Shown here: in pieces, positions 5,326-5,862 of the stretch
How the letters are laid out: every line of letters starts with the position of its first letter
Numbering within the stretch: position 1 is the first letter of the stretch
Assembly: GCA_023663915.1 (NCBI GenBank)
Contig: JAMPGN010000244.1
Location: 1 to 5,862, forward strand
Source: Eubacterium sp.
GTDB taxonomy: Bacteria; Bacillota_A; Clostridia; Lachnospirales; Lachnospiraceae
Direction: 5' to 3'
Length of the DNA: 5,862 bases
The notes under the pieces: generated by a model
What the model was told of the DNA's origin: nothing
Database searches by the model: none
Seen by the model: the letters and a program-made list of their open reading frames with translations, nothing else
Program-made: the position numbers and the translations under genes

Positions 5326-5428
5326 GACTTAGGAAGACCATGATAAATGATGCCTGAGATATTTGGAAGCTATGCAGGAGTAAGGTTTATGGATAGAGGA
5401 CAAAGGACAAGGTAACAGGGGAAAAAGT
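5326..5428 (+). other. Gap before hsdR with a minimal open frame
   Basis: I see no terminator and no convincing promoter in these 103 bases, so hsdR may be read from the lipoprotein gene. An eight-codon frame (ATG 5389 to TAA 5413-5415, peptide MDRGQRTR) has a fair binding site (AGGAG, 5376-5380) and ends two bases before the hsdR binding site AGGGGA (5417-5422). It contains two tandem AGGACAA heptamers (5397-5410). It could be a leader peptide but may be chance. Confidence 0.25.
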
Positions 5429-5862
5429 ATGACAACATTCAACGAAGACACGAGGGTGAAAATTCCGGTTGCGCTCCAGTTTCTTAGACTGGATTATGAA
5501 TATCAATCACTCAAAGCGGATGAGATCGATATCGATTTTAATACGAAAATTTTCGTCAACCGGTTGAAACCTGCCTTGGAGCAGATAAACGGCAGAAGGT
5601 TCACCTATGATGAGATCAAAGTGATTCTGACGGATATTCACAATACGCTGAAAAACAGTGATTTAGGAAAAGAGTTTTATCACTGGCTCATTGATCCCAA
5701 AGACAGGGTAAAAACTGATCGATTTTACCGATCTATGGAAGAATGATTTCGCGGTGGCGGCGGAACTGCCTTATAGTGTGACAGAGGGAACGGCGGAAGG
5801 TTCTTTTCGACCGGATATCAATATTCTGGTCAACGGAATACCACTCGCCTTTCTGGAAGTAA
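5429..5862 (+). pseudogene. hsdR: Type I restriction endonuclease subunit R, frameshifted, 5' part only
   Basis: The frame from ATG 5429 (AGGGGA at 5417-5422) begins MTTFNEDTRVKIPVALQFLR and continues with DIDFNTKIFVNRLKPALEQI and DLGKEFYHWLIDPKDRVK, a typical HsdR N-terminus. At the A5 run 5710-5714 one extra base shifts the frame. The reading frame hits TGA at 5744-5746, giving 105 residues of which the last ten are out of frame. In the +1 frame from 5715 the expected sequence resumes (LIDFTDLWKNDFAVAAELP) and runs on to the PD-(D/E)xK nuclease motif: Asp codon 5814-5816 in FRPDINILVNG and Glu codon 5856-5858 in AFLEV. The window stops on the first base of the expected Lys codon. HsdR is the ATP-driven translocase and nuclease of type I systems. 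The truncated product would lack both activities. hsdM and hsdS are not in the window. Confidence 0.88.

Noticed and set aside
5708..5720. Programmed ribosomal frameshift in hsdR
   Set aside because: The shift needed is +1, with no classical -1 slippery heptamer in the right phase and no obvious stimulatory hairpin; a simple insertion explains it better.

Overview
The window looks like chromosomal DNA of a Firmicute, most likely a gut-type Clostridia (Lachnospiraceae-like). The grounds are moderately AT-rich DNA, good AGGAGG-type ribosome binding sites, consensus sigma-A promoters, a Firmicutes-style lipoprotein resembling DUF4358 proteins, and a secreted ComEC-like hydrolase with a C-terminal Cys domain of a kind common in Clostridia. 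This assignment is inference; no rRNA or other phylogenetic marker is present.

Layout. Positions 1-640 are AT-rich and gene-poor, with several hairpins and palindromes, a 15-bp terminator-like stem (105-137) and two probable gene remnants (239-475 and 555-660). A perfect-consensus promoter (505-533) leads into an orphan HicB-type antitoxin gene (646-1008). Next are a secreted metallo-beta-lactamase-fold protein of the ComEC type with a C-terminal Cys/His metal-binding domain (1069-2259), two copies of an intergenic repeat ending in a terminator (2260-2416), a six-helix methyl-accepting chemotaxis protein (2459-3922) and, 23 bases later, a YkgJ-family CxxCxxCC protein (3946-4572). A third, decayed copy of the repeat follows (about 4593-4680) and also ends in a terminator. 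A probable lipoprotein (4834-5325) has its own candidate promoters. The window closes on the 5' end of a type I restriction gene hsdR (5429 onward), which carries a one-base frameshift at an A5 run (5710-5714).

How it fits together. All recognised genes are on the plus strand, but the internal terminators split them into separate units: hicB (possibly with the hydrolase gene), the chemotaxis protein plus the YkgJ protein, and the lipoprotein with hsdR behind it. HicB without HicA, a broken hsdR and gene remnants point to an eroding accessory or defence-related region. No new multi-gene system can be demonstrated. The most distinctive items are the post-gene repeat family, the hsdR frameshift located just before the nuclease motif, and the domain make-up of the secreted hydrolase.
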